This document shows positions 18,594 to 26,432 of a stretch of 48,698 bases of DNA, piece by piece (position 1 is the stretch's first letter; each line of letters begins with the position of its first letter). A program made the position numbers and the translations under genes. Source of the stretch: an uncultured Christensenellaceae bacterium (lineage in GTDB: Bacteria > Bacillota > Clostridia > Christensenellales > UBA3700); contig CALWHB010000008.1 of NCBI GenBank assembly GCA_944380275.1, forward strand, positions 1-48,698, read 5' to 3'. The notes below the pieces were generated by a model that saw only the letters and a program-made list of their open reading frames with translations, searched no databases and was not told the origin of the DNA.

Positions 18594-19325
18594 TTAAATC
18601 CTCCTGTTTGCGAGCATATTTTTGACAATACCGCCTGCCTCGCTTATGCTCTTCGGGCGAGAAGGCGGCGTAACGTACGTTCTTCCGCTGCCGGCAATGA
18701 TTTCGGGAATACGTACGTCCATATTTTTTCGGAGAAATTCTGCGATTATCCTGTCCTTTACCTTTTCGTTGTTCATAACGTACTTCTCGATAAATCCGTC
18801 GTCCGATGCGAGTTCTTCATATGGTCTGTCCACGTCGAGAAGAACTTTGAAATATGCCTTTTCAAGGCAATCACCGCCTATAGATATTTCAGGATTGGAC
18901 GCAAGAACTCTTGCGATGTTCTGAATATATCTCTGTGCGGAAGGATAATCCTTCATAAACTTTTCTACCTTTTCGTCCCAGTCAGGCAATTCGTACGCGG
19001 GAGTTGTCGCCGCTCCGCCGTTGTCTACCGTCGGCAAATCATTTTCCTGCCCCTCCGGCCGCGGCGCGTACGGCTCTCCGCACGATTGCTCTTGTGATTG
19101 CTCTTTTGCCTGGCTCAGGTCCTGCGCGTGCTGCAAAGCCTTTGTCAGTTCAGAGTTCTGCTGGCACTTTCTGGTAAACTCTTTCTGCAGGCTGTCGTAT
19201 GCCTTCTCAAGTTCGCCTGCCGTAGCAAACTTGTTGCAAAAGGCGGGTTTCCCCTTGTCCGCGACTTCAACGCAATCGTTGCCGCCGAGGGGGAGAGATT
19301 CCGTTTGTTTTTGCATATCTTCCAT
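18594..19325 (-). CDS. Phage scaffolding protein
   Basis: 243 residues, acidic and Gln/Glu-rich. There is a coiled-coil stretch at about 35-75 (ELEKAYDSLQKEFTRKCQQN) and a low-complexity linker, then an amphipathic helix block ending in a short basic tail NMLANRRI, the usual site where scaffolds touch the coat protein. Its position between portal and major capsid matches P22 gene 8 and similar systems. The protein is probably used during assembly and not kept in the particle. Confidence 0.75.
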   Translation of the reverse strand: MEDMQKQTESLPLGGNDCVEVADKGKPAFCNKFATAGELEKAYDSLQKEFTRKCQQNSELTKALQHAQDLSQAKEQSQEQSCGEPYAPRPEGQENDLPTVDNGGAATTPAYELPDWDEKVEKFMKDYPSAQRYIQNIARVLASNPEISIGGDCLEKAYFKVLLDVDRPYEELASDDGFIEKYVMNNEKVKDRIIAEFLRKNMDVRIPEIIAGSGRTYVTPPSRPKSISEAGGIVKNMLANRRI

Positions 19326-19344
19326 ATATTTCTCCCTGTAAGTC

Positions 19345-21228
19345 TTATTTATGTTGCTGCTCCTGCGACTGAGCAGAAGTCTGAGAAGTCGCCATAAGTG
19401 CGAACATCTGATGTTCTTTTATATGTGCGTCCATCTCTTTGTATAGTTTTTCGTCTTTAAGCACGCTGTCTTCGAGAAGACATTTCACGTGTTCCTCTAT
19501 ATGCAGTCCGTGGTCGTCGTAAGGACAAGCGCACAGCATTTCCTTTCCCAGCGCGAGATTTTCTCTCATAGCGCGCTTTCTCTGAGTTTCGTCCACGTCT
19601 TTCGCGCTTTCCCAGTTTCCTATTCCCAGCATTTCGAGAACTTTGACTTTTGTACGGGGACTCATAGTTCCGTTTTCTTCTGCAAGTACGCCCATGCGGA
19701 TAAGTTCGAGTACCATATTGCGCTTTTCGGTTGCCGTTTCGGTAACGTCGTCGCTGGTATCAAACACTATATCCTCGCATTGCAGGTCGTTTCCCGTAAA
19801 ATAAGTGAGTTCCGGTTCTCCGTTTTCTCCTGAAATCCGCTTTAATCTCTTTTCTGTCGCAAACTGCTTATAGAGATACAGCAGCATCCTGCACACTCTT
19901 TTTATACACAGCCTGAGAGAAGTGGTTGAAAGCGACATGCGCGTATCGTCCTGATTGACGAGAAGTGATATTGCCTTACCGGACATATTACCGTAAGTCT
20001 GAGAATATTTGCTCAGCTCGCTCACTCCGCTGACTGTAACAAACTCGCTGAGAAGTCTTTCTTCTTCGTTGCTGAAATCTGCAGGAACGCTGCCCGTTTC
20101 TATAAAACGCGGGATATTAGACCCCTGACGGTATATCAGAACTTTGCCCGGAGAAAGTCCTTCTTCCTCCAGATTGTCCATATCTACGCTGCCGTCTTCC
20201 ACAGCGAGAATACCCATAGAAATGCGGTTGAGATATTCGTGTTTTCTGTTCTTCACGGCATTGTAACTGCGCTGAAGAGGAATAAGCCTTTCCACTACAG
20301 AAGTACCGAAAAAACTTCCGACTTTTTTAATGCAGTTTGTCTGTGCAAAAGGAAACCCTTTTCTTCCGGCAACGTCTGTTACGTAAGGCAGACCTCCGCA
20401 ATACAGCAATTTATCTCCTGCTATTATCACGAGTTCTCCGTCGGGCTTTTCTTTTGAAGGTCGCGTATATCTCTCTATGACTACCGCATATCCGTCGACC
20501 TTTGAAGATATTACGTTCCCTACGCTGGCGTTATATCCCAGTCCACCGGCAACGGCGGCGTTGTCCAGGGTAAATACGTTGACTTCTTCGCCGTCAACTT
20601 CAACTCCCCACCTGTCCTTTATTTCTTCGACCGGATACGCTTTTGCATGTATGACACTCAAGCACTCTTCAAGCGAACCGGCACACACGTTGTCAGGAAA
20701 TATCTCAAACGGGGGTACAACGGTAATCCTCGCCTCTCCTACACGGACAGGATTTTTTTTGCTGTCAGTACCCAGCAGGTCGCCTGCGTTCTTATCCCAC
20801 GTTACTTTAAAAAAGCAACTGCCTGCAACTTCGCTCCACGCGACGGCGTCGTTTATCAGAGAAGGCAGTTCGTTCTGCTCTGCGACCGCACTTATAAGCG
20901 ATGTGGACAATTTTGCAGACTGAATATCGCTTTCGTCGTTTGAAAAGGGTCTTACCGTTACGCCTGTATTCACTCTCACAAGCTTTGACATACGGGTTTC
21001 AAGGACAGAAACTATATGATTGTATACCTCTCTTTCCTGCCAGAAATACTGTTTTCCGAATTCCTGTACGTCGCCCGTAGGCATAATCTGCATATACTGA
21101 TTTCCGTTGACGAAATTCATATTCAGCTGCCATTGAAGTTCCAGCGGTTTTCTGTCCTCTCTTCTTCTGTCGTAATCTTTTCTCACTTCTGCAACGACGT
21201 CTTCTGCAAAGAATTTACCTTCTCTCAT
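19345..21228 (-). CDS. Phage portal protein, P22-like
   Basis: 627 residues from the ATG at 21228, which overlaps the upstream TGA (ATGA) and has GAGAGG 5 nt ahead; a GTG two codons earlier is possible. The N-terminal block LELQWQLNMNFVNGNQYMQI and NHIVSVLETRMSKLVRVNTGV are typical of podovirus-type portals. The wing and stem regions follow, and a Gln-rich end (QTSAQSQEQQHK) forms the crown or barrel. Portals form the dodecameric ring through which terminase pumps DNA. The size is close to the P22/T7 class and larger than HK97 portals. Confidence 0.82.
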   Translation of the reverse strand: MREGKFFAEDVVAEVRKDYDRRREDRKPLELQWQLNMNFVNGNQYMQIMPTGDVQEFGKQYFWQEREVYNHIVSVLETRMSKLVRVNTGVTVRPFSNDESDIQSAKLSTSLISAVAEQNELPSLINDAVAWSEVAGSCFFKVTWDKNAGDLLGTDSKKNPVRVGEARITVVPPFEIFPDNVCAGSLEECLSVIHAKAYPVEEIKDRWGVEVDGEEVNVFTLDNAAVAGGLGYNASVGNVISSKVDGYAVVIERYTRPSKEKPDGELVIIAGDKLLYCGGLPYVTDVAGRKGFPFAQTNCIKKVGSFFGTSVVERLIPLQRSYNAVKNRKHEYLNRISMGILAVEDGSVDMDNLEEEGLSPGKVLIYRQGSNIPRFIETGSVPADFSNEEERLLSEFVTVSGVSELSKYSQTYGNMSGKAISLLVNQDDTRMSLSTTSLRLCIKRVCRMLLYLYKQFATEKRLKRISGENGEPELTYFTGNDLQCEDIVFDTSDDVTETATEKRNMVLELIRMGVLAEENGTMSPRTKVKVLEMLGIGNWESAKDVDETQRKRAMRENLALGKEMLCACPYDDHGLHIEEHVKCLLEDSVLKDEKLYKEMDAHIKEHQMFALMATSQTSAQSQEQQHK

Positions 21229-21443
21229 ACGCACCTCTCTTCGCTCTTCTTATTGAGTACGTTTTTGGGACTCTTTGGCGTAATCAGTTTGCCGATTTGT
21301 TTATACAGTTCTTTCACGCAGTCTTCGCACAGATTGAGAGAATTCCTGCTGTCGCCTCCTTGTGCGACAAACTGATACGACGCATTGTTTTTACACGTCG
21401 GCATCTCGCATTTTGTTTTTACTCCCAGTTTTTTTACCTGCAT
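21225..21443 (-). CDS. Small four-cysteine zinc-binding protein
   Basis: 72 residues with CEMPTC near residue 12 and CEDC near residue 39, four cysteines spaced as a zinc ribbon or treble-clef knuckle, and a basic C-terminus. The ATG lies inside the end of the previous gene (53-nt overlap), with its own AAAGGAGG. Its place between terminase and portal suggests a nucleic-acid-binding helper in packaging or regulation; the function is not known. Confidence 0.65.
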   Translation of the reverse strand: MQVKKLGVKTKCEMPTCKNNASYQFVAQGGDSRNSLNLCEDCVKELYKQIGKLITPKSPKNVLNKKSEERCV

Positions 21444-21711
21444 TTTCTGCCTCCTTTTTATTTATCTTCTCAAGCTCTTCGAGCAATCGTTTTTTGAGTT
21501 CGCAAAGCTGTTCGTCGGTATATCCTGCCAGAGGATTTTCTGCCGACCTCTCAAGCACTGCTTTTATCGCAGCGGTATCCGGCGGTATGTATTTCTTTGA
21601 AATCTTTCTCTTTGTTACTTCGTTTTCTCTGTCATATTCTTCGACTTTTTCTTCAACAAAGTACCCCGTAGCTTTTTTCAGCAAAATACTGTCAATTTTC
21701 TTTTTAGTCAT
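21391..21711 (-). CDS. Terminase-small-subunit-like C-terminal domain protein
   Basis: 106 residues, very basic and acidic. The segment KKATGYFVEEKVEEYD followed by KKYIPPDTAAIKAVLER recalls the C-terminal part of Firmicute phage small terminase proteins, whose YVPPD-x-A-I motif is similar, but the usual N-terminal helix-turn-helix is missing. It begins within the terL stop (ATGA) and so comes after terL, an unusual order. It might be a truncated or split small subunit, or an unrelated packaging helper. Confidence 0.5.
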   Translation of the reverse strand: MTKKKIDSILLKKATGYFVEEKVEEYDRENEVTKRKISKKYIPPDTAAIKAVLERSAENPLAGYTDEQLCELKKRLLEELEKINKKEAENAGKKTGSKNKMRDADV

Positions 21712-23135
21712 AATCTCTTCCGCCTGAGTCTGTTTATCAGTTTATCCTTATCGCGCTGTATCATCGTTTTTTCTTCTTTCGGCATTTTAGCCGGTTCGGG
21801 TTTTGTCATTATATAATATCTCAGCGCGTCCAGCGCATGGTCGTCTTTCTTAATCGGTCTGTCGCCGTTTCCCCACCAGTACGATTTAAGTTCTCTTATC
21901 AGATTGACGCAACAGGGAAAAATCCTGATTCTGTCTGTCAGAAAATAGGATTTCACTCTCGCTATTCCGCTGAAAAGGTCTTTATCTACTCTCGTATTGA
22001 CAGCTATTCCCCTTTCAAAAAACAAATCCGCGATGCTCTTCGCGCTTGCAAGAGTCTTCTGAGTCGCCGCGCTGTCTATGAGTGCCTCAAGTCTGCCTTT
22101 TCCGTCGCGGTGCCAGTTCAGCGCGTCAGCCGTTTCAAATATCTTTTTTGCGTGATAATCTATATCTTTGCCTGCCTCATACCACTCGCCTACCACGTAT
22201 ATAACGCCGTCGTAATCGGTAGCGAAAAACAAACATGCAAGCGGATTGTTCAGTCCCGGGTCGATACTGATATTGTCCTGCCAGTCGAAAGGTACTTCAA
22301 AAGGCGTTTCCAGCACATGCCTTGACGGGTCAAATTCTCTGTAAACGATTCCTTCTGCCGCACTGAACTTTCCGTAACGCCTTGAATTGAGCGTTTCTTC
22401 GTCCATACTTGCGGTCAATGCAGCGACTTCTTCAGAGTCGAGAAAGGGATTGTCCGCCCACTCCATCTGTGAACACCAAATCTCTTTGTCTTCTCCGCTG
22501 TTGAGATAAATAAGGTCATAAACCCACGTCAGACCTTTCAGTGGCGTCATAGTCCCCCAAATCTCGCCTTTGCGGTCAAGCACTCTCATCCTGCACTCCT
22601 GATAGACGTCGAGAGGAGGTTCTTCGTCAAACCAGACGAAATCGAGCGAAGTACCCTGAAATTTCTCTCTGCCCTGGTCGCAGCTTTTGAAACTCACTTT
22701 GGATATTCCGCCCGAAACGTTTTTTATCAATATATAGTCGATTATGCCGTACTCCGCGCTCTCCTTTCTGCCTGAAGACATAACGACGTCTTCAATCCAG
22801 TCGGGATTGAGATAAGAAAGAAACTTTGCCTGAGCGACGTCCCTCTGCACCTCGTAGGACAGCGACACAATCCACCCCTCGGTCGCGCCTCTGTTCTTTC
22901 TGTAAGGATGTATTCCTCTCGCCCACCATATCGCCTCAACCGCGCCGCACTCCGTCTTTCCGCTCCTGTTCCCGCCAAAGACCCAGCGATTGCGCTTAAG
23001 ACATTTATGAAAAGCCATCTGCTTTTCGTGTACCTTTTCTCCTGTGTTATAGCGCGCCAGTCTGTTGTTGTTTTCTCTCCTTTTTTGTTCTCTCTCTATT
23101 GTCAGAATCTTCGCAAGTATGTCTTTTTCTGTCAT
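21708..23135 (-). CDS. terL: Phage terminase large subunit
   Basis: DNA-packaging motor, 475 residues. The ATPase half has Walker A GGNRSGKT (residues 54-61) and Walker B LDFVWFDEE (about 164-172); the nuclease half carries the acidic metal-site residues in SIDPGLNN, ALIDSAATQ and KKDDHALDALRYYI, all retained. No frameshift is visible, so packaging could be active. It is the first gene of the leftward head operon; GGGGGGA lies just before the ATG. The next gene upstream runs the opposite way, leaving a 125-nt divergent region for promoters. Confidence 0.95.
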   Translation of the reverse strand: MTEKDILAKILTIEREQKRRENNNRLARYNTGEKVHEKQMAFHKCLKRNRWVFGGNRSGKTECGAVEAIWWARGIHPYRKNRGATEGWIVSLSYEVQRDVAQAKFLSYLNPDWIEDVVMSSGRKESAEYGIIDYILIKNVSGGISKVSFKSCDQGREKFQGTSLDFVWFDEEPPLDVYQECRMRVLDRKGEIWGTMTPLKGLTWVYDLIYLNSGEDKEIWCSQMEWADNPFLDSEEVAALTASMDEETLNSRRYGKFSAAEGIVYREFDPSRHVLETPFEVPFDWQDNISIDPGLNNPLACLFFATDYDGVIYVVGEWYEAGKDIDYHAKKIFETADALNWHRDGKGRLEALIDSAATQKTLASAKSIADLFFERGIAVNTRVDKDLFSGIARVKSYFLTDRIRIFPCCVNLIRELKSYWWGNGDRPIKKDDHALDALRYYIMTKPEPAKMPKEEKTMIQRDKDKLINRLRRKRL

Positions 23136-23185
23136 ATTCCCCCCGCATACGTCATATTTTTTAAAATAAATGCGTTTTTTTATTG

Positions 23186-23213
23186 TTGCGCTGTCGTCGT
23201 TATAGTGTATAAT
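23186..23213 (+). promoter_or_regulatory. Promoter of the secreted membrane protein gene
   Basis: TTGCGC (23186-23191), 16 nt, TATAAT (23208-23213), followed 38 nt later by AAGGAG and the ATG at 23261. Confidence 0.6.
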
Positions 23214-23260
23214 AGTATTGACCTTCCTGAGGGTATGCCTCTGAGGACAAGGAGCTTAAA

Positions 23261-24073
23261 ATGAAAAAAATCGTAACGGTCTGTATACTGATTCTTACAA
23301 TCTGCCTTCTTTGCGCTGGTACGGTATTTGCCGACACTCAGACAAACGACGGACAGACTTTTTACATAGCAAAAGAGGATATTACCGTGTACGTCTATTC
23401 TGACGGCGCACCAAAGCCCGCTTTCATAATTCCCAAGACGTACTATTTCCGCACTCTTTCCAACAACGGAGATTATACGTCGATTGCTTACAACAACACA
23501 AACTCGGCGTATTCCGTCAGTCTTTATCTCAAGACAAGCGATATTGCGTCAAAAGCTGCCGTTACTACTGACAGCGTAACAGATGAAACCGCATATTTTG
23601 ACCTGACTTTTACCGTTGAAAACAAAACCGCATTATATTACAAACCCGGCAATCTGGATTCATCTCCGACCACGGGAGAATTTGTTATAATGCGCGATTT
23701 TCTGGGAGTATATCAGTACGGCAACAGCGTGTATTTCGCTACCGTTGTAGAAAACAACAGCAATTTTTCTGTAATGCTCGTAAACGCGGCTGACACGTCA
23801 AAAATGTCTTTTACACTCGCGCAGATACCTCTGCATCAGAACACGATTGACCGCAACAACGCAGAAAACGAAGGCGTTATCTCCACCCCGGGCGAAGGCA
23901 ATACCGACGCAACCAAGAACAACGTAATCCGCAACGTCATGATTGCCGTGATATGCATAATGTGCGTACTTGTAATATTCCTGATATTCCGTCCGACAAA
24001 GAACGCAAAAAACCGCTACGAACTCGACAACCGCGAAAACGCAGAAAGAGGATACGACGACCCGCGCCGTTAA
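23261..24073 (+). CDS. Secreted single-pass membrane protein, unknown
   Basis: 270 residues: a Sec signal peptide (MKKIVTVCILILTICLLCAG, cleavage probably after TVFA at 25), an all-beta ectodomain of about 200 residues that may contain SH3-like units, a membrane helix near 228-250 (VMIAVICIMCVLVIFLIF) and a short basic tail. It would be anchored with its ectodomain outside. It is the only rightward gene in the cassette, with its own promoter, so it may be a moron or a host gene. Its stop shares the TTAA palindrome with the converging regulator gene. Family not recognised. Confidence 0.7.
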   Translation: MKKIVTVCILILTICLLCAGTVFADTQTNDGQTFYIAKEDITVYVYSDGAPKPAFIIPKTYYFRTLSNNGDYTSIAYNNTNSAYSVSLYLKTSDIASKAAVTTDSVTDETAYFDLTFTVENKTALYYKPGNLDSSPTTGEFVIMRDFLGVYQYGNSVYFATVVENNSNFSVMLVNAADTSKMSFTLAQIPLHQNTIDRNNAENEGVISTPGEGNTDATKNNVIRNVMIAVICIMCVLVIFLIFRPTKNAKNRYELDNRENAERGYDDPRR

Positions 24074-24648
24074 TCCCTGCACCCCAAAGCGGCTACCTTG
24101 TTGTCGCAAAGCAGCAGACCTGCCGCAACCGCGTCTTCAAGTTTTAACCTGATTTTTTTATTATCCGGCAAATTACATGCTCTGGCAAAAACGTCAGAGC
24201 CTTTTTTTGCAAGAAAGTATAAATCTCCTATCAAAACGTCCTTTGAATAACGCGATTCAAACCATTTTTCGTCATATCCCATTTTTTTAATCGCACAAGC
24301 CGCCTTTTTCAGCCCTTCTGCATACCAGCGGAAAGTACTTCTTTCAGAATACCCCAACTTCTTTGCAATCTGACACATGGCAAGTCCGTTGCAAGCTCTC
24401 TCCTGCAATATACGCGCATACTTGAGCGGCAGTCTGAGCAACATATCGTCAACTATAACTTTCACGTTGAGATAACTTTCAGCCCTTGCATTGCAGTCGA
24501 TAAGTTTCTGAACGAGAGCCATGGTATCCTCGCAATAAAATCCTGATTCGGCAAGCGACCTCGATGTCTGTTTACACGCCGCAACCGCCCTCGGCAGTCG
24601 CCTGTAAGACGCAAGTATCGCACTCACCCAACACACAATATTTTCCAT
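24070..24648 (-). CDS. Sigma-region-4/ArpU-like transcription regulator
   Basis: 192 residues from the ATG at 24648, which has GGAGG 7 nt upstream. Around residues 80-140 a helical block LRLPLKYARILQERACNG and then MCQIAKKLGYSERSTFRWYA form a helix-turn-helix of the sigma-70 region 4 type. This is the fold of ArpU/RinA-like proteins that switch on late genes in Gram-positive phages. I infer that it activates the head operon. A LexA box lies just behind its -10 box, so DNA damage should raise its level. A host anti-sigma or competence-type factor is less likely. Confidence 0.6.
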   Translation of the reverse strand: MENIVCWVSAILASYRRLPRAVAACKQTSRSLAESGFYCEDTMALVQKLIDCNARAESYLNVKVIVDDMLLRLPLKYARILQERACNGLAMCQIAKKLGYSERSTFRWYAEGLKKAACAIKKMGYDEKWFESRYSKDVLIGDLYFLAKKGSDVFARACNLPDNKKIRLKLEDAVAAGLLLCDNKVAALGCRD

Positions 24649-24714
24649 ATCTTTGCCTCCGAAACCAGTATAAATCCGCTTGCACTTCAAATCAATCTTT
24701 AGTGCCAACATTTA

Positions 24715-24728
24715 TGAACATTTGTTCG
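24715..24728 (-). promoter_or_regulatory. LexA (SOS) box upstream of the ArpU-like gene
   Basis: On the minus strand CGAACAAATGTTCA matches the Gram-positive LexA/DinR box CGAACRNRYGTTYC at all but the last base. It follows a TATAAT at 24747-24752 (minus) and would cover about +12 to +25 of the transcript, where a bound repressor would block it. The -35 is weak. Confidence 0.7.
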
Positions 24729-24842
24729 TATTTTTTTAAATCATAAATTATAAAACCAAACAATGTCTGTCATATTTAAAGCAAAAAATGGAATATTTTG
24801 TCAATTATTATCGAAAAAATGTGAACATAACGTAAAATAAAA

Positions 24843-24862
24843 AACCTCCGCATCGGGAGGTT
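24843..24862 (-). terminator. Terminator of the ileS-DpnI operon
   Basis: AACCTCC (24843-24849) pairs with GGAGGTT (24856-24862); on the minus strand a T-rich run follows (24833-24844 on the plus strand is A-rich). It closes the transcript 20 nt after the DpnI stop. Confidence 0.8.
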
Positions 24863-24883
24863 GATATATTAATAATGTTTTAA

Positions 24884-25654
24884 TTATATCAGCTTTGAGT
24901 AATTACCCTTTCCTTTAAAGGCCACGTATCCATTATCTCTTAGGATTTGCAGTTGTTGTCTGATTTTTGCTTTAACGTTCTTGTTTTCGGGATGCATTGA
25001 TTGCAATCTGTTTTCATAAGCATAGACGTCTTGCAACGTAAAATCATATTTTCCTATATCGTTTACGCAATTCAGCACGTCCATAATCCAGCCCCTTTCT
25101 GCGATGTTTTTAATATCGAGTCTGGCTCCGTTCACGGTGCTGTTCAGCACGTTTGACTTTATTTCTTCAGCACCGTCGCTAACAACGGCGATTCTTCCCT
25201 GCTTTGGTATATCCTTAATAACAATATTGCACCCCACCCAACCTGCTCTTCTCGCAGTTGCAGGCAAAGGCTTTCTTTTTTCAATAATCTGAGGAGTAAA
25301 GAAGTTTTTAGGAATCAGAATCAAATCATTTACTCTTTTTTTATCTGAAGAATATATCATTATCAGCAAATCGGGATTATTATTGCCGCTTATTCTGTCA
25401 AGCATCGTTCTGTAAGCTCCGTCGCTTATTTTATTTGAGAGTCTGCCTCTTTTACTTTTCAACTCGTATTCTGCTTTGCATACCGGACAATAAAAATCGG
25501 CAACGGGTGCATTGTTCGGAAAATGCACAAGTTGCCTGTTTCCGCATCTGGGACAATACATATTGTCTTCAATCCATTTTTCGGAGATTACGCGAGCAAT
25601 CTGAGAATTGCTGTGATAACCCGTAGTGACATTATAATCTAAAGACAAATCCAT
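24884..25654 (-). CDS. dpnI: DpnI-like methyl-directed restriction endonuclease
   Basis: Family DpnI cuts GATC only when the adenine is methylated, so it attacks DNA from Dam-positive donors. The 256 residues match DpnI (254) in plan and motif: CxxC zinc finger cysteines at 34, 37, 56 and 59, and the PD-(D/E)XK residues D53, E64 and K66 (VADFYC..EYELKSK) at the same numbers as the Streptococcus enzyme. The PLPATARRAGWVGCN block and a C-terminal winged helix (KIRQQLQILRDNGYV) that reads the methylated site follow. It begins 1 nt after the pseudouridine synthase stop and has a weak ribosome site. No methylase or DpnC-like partner is visible. Confidence 0.95.
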   Translation of the reverse strand: MDLSLDYNVTTGYHSNSQIARVISEKWIEDNMYCPRCGNRQLVHFPNNAPVADFYCPVCKAEYELKSKRGRLSNKISDGAYRTMLDRISGNNNPDLLIMIYSSDKKRVNDLILIPKNFFTPQIIEKRKPLPATARRAGWVGCNIVIKDIPKQGRIAVVSDGAEEIKSNVLNSTVNGARLDIKNIAERGWIMDVLNCVNDIGKYDFTLQDVYAYENRLQSMHPENKNVKAKIRQQLQILRDNGYVAFKGKGNYSKLI

Positions 25655-25655
25655 C

Positions 25656-26432
25656 TTATTCTTCCGTCTTTGCGTAATCTATATAATTTTTCTTGTTTCC
25701 GTAAGGGTCTGTAATTGCGGCAAAGTTGAGATATCTGCCCAATTCGAAAGCCTTCCAGGGAGAAACGTCCTCAGGAGGATAAGCGATATACGCAAGTCTT
25801 TCACCCGTTGTAGGATGTGTAAAGCGCAGTACAGTAGACCAAAGGGCGAGTTTGTGTTTAAGAGTACGCTTGTCCGCACCGTATTTTGCGTCTGCGAAAA
25901 GCGGCGTACCGTTGAAAGCCATCTGTGCGCGAATCTGATGCGACCTGCCGGTAATCAGAGATACTTTGACAAGCGAAAAATCGTTCAACGTCTGCAATAC
26001 GCTGTATTCCAGTTCTGCTTTTTTCGCGCCCTCTGTCATCATAGGAACGATAGCGACGGTATTTGTCTTTTCGTTTTTCTTGAGATAATGCGTAAGATGT
26101 CCGTTGAGAGGCTTAGGCTCTCCGCATGTAACGCAGAGATAAGTTTTCTCAAAATCGCCGTTTTTAATAGCGTCGCAAAGCCTTTCCGCGGCTTTTGACG
26201 TACGGGCAAACACCATAAGTCCGCCGGTAGGCCTGTCCAGTCTGTGAACGAGTCCGACATAGACGTTGCCCGGCTTGTCGTATTTGTTTTTTATATATTC
26301 TTTGACGACAGAAAGCATGTCGGGGTCGCCTGACTCGTCCGCCTGGGAAGGGACGTTCTGCGGTTTAACCACGACAATGATATGATTATCCTCATATAAA
26401 ACCGTCAAATCCTTATATCCGAAATCGGTCAT
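25656..26432 (-). CDS. RNA pseudouridine synthase, RluA family
   Basis: 258 residues from the ATG at 26432, which overlaps the upstream stop (ATGA) and follows GGAGG; the frame extends eight codons further. It has the catalytic HRLDRPTGG block, whose Asp attacks the uridine, then LVFARTSKAAERL-like sequence, and the GRSHQIRAQM motif. There is no N-terminal S4 domain, as in the RluA/TruC-type smaller members. The target uridine in tRNA or rRNA cannot be read. It is followed immediately by the DpnI gene, so both are on one mRNA. Confidence 0.9.
   Translation of the reverse strand: MTDFGYKDLTVLYEDNHIIVVVKPQNVPSQADESGDPDMLSVVKEYIKNKYDKPGNVYVGLVHRLDRPTGGLMVFARTSKAAERLCDAIKNGDFEKTYLCVTCGEPKPLNGHLTHYLKKNEKTNTVAIVPMMTEGAKKAELEYSVLQTLNDFSLVKVSLITGRSHQIRAQMAFNGTPLFADAKYGADKRTLKHKLALWSTVLRFTHPTTGERLAYIAYPPEDVSPWKAFELGRYLNFAAITDPYGNKKNYIDYAKTEE

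Noticed and set aside
17523-19097. 524-residue plus-strand frame opposite the capsid genes
   Set aside because: Antisense to well supported capsid and scaffold genes, no ribosome site, shadow-like composition.
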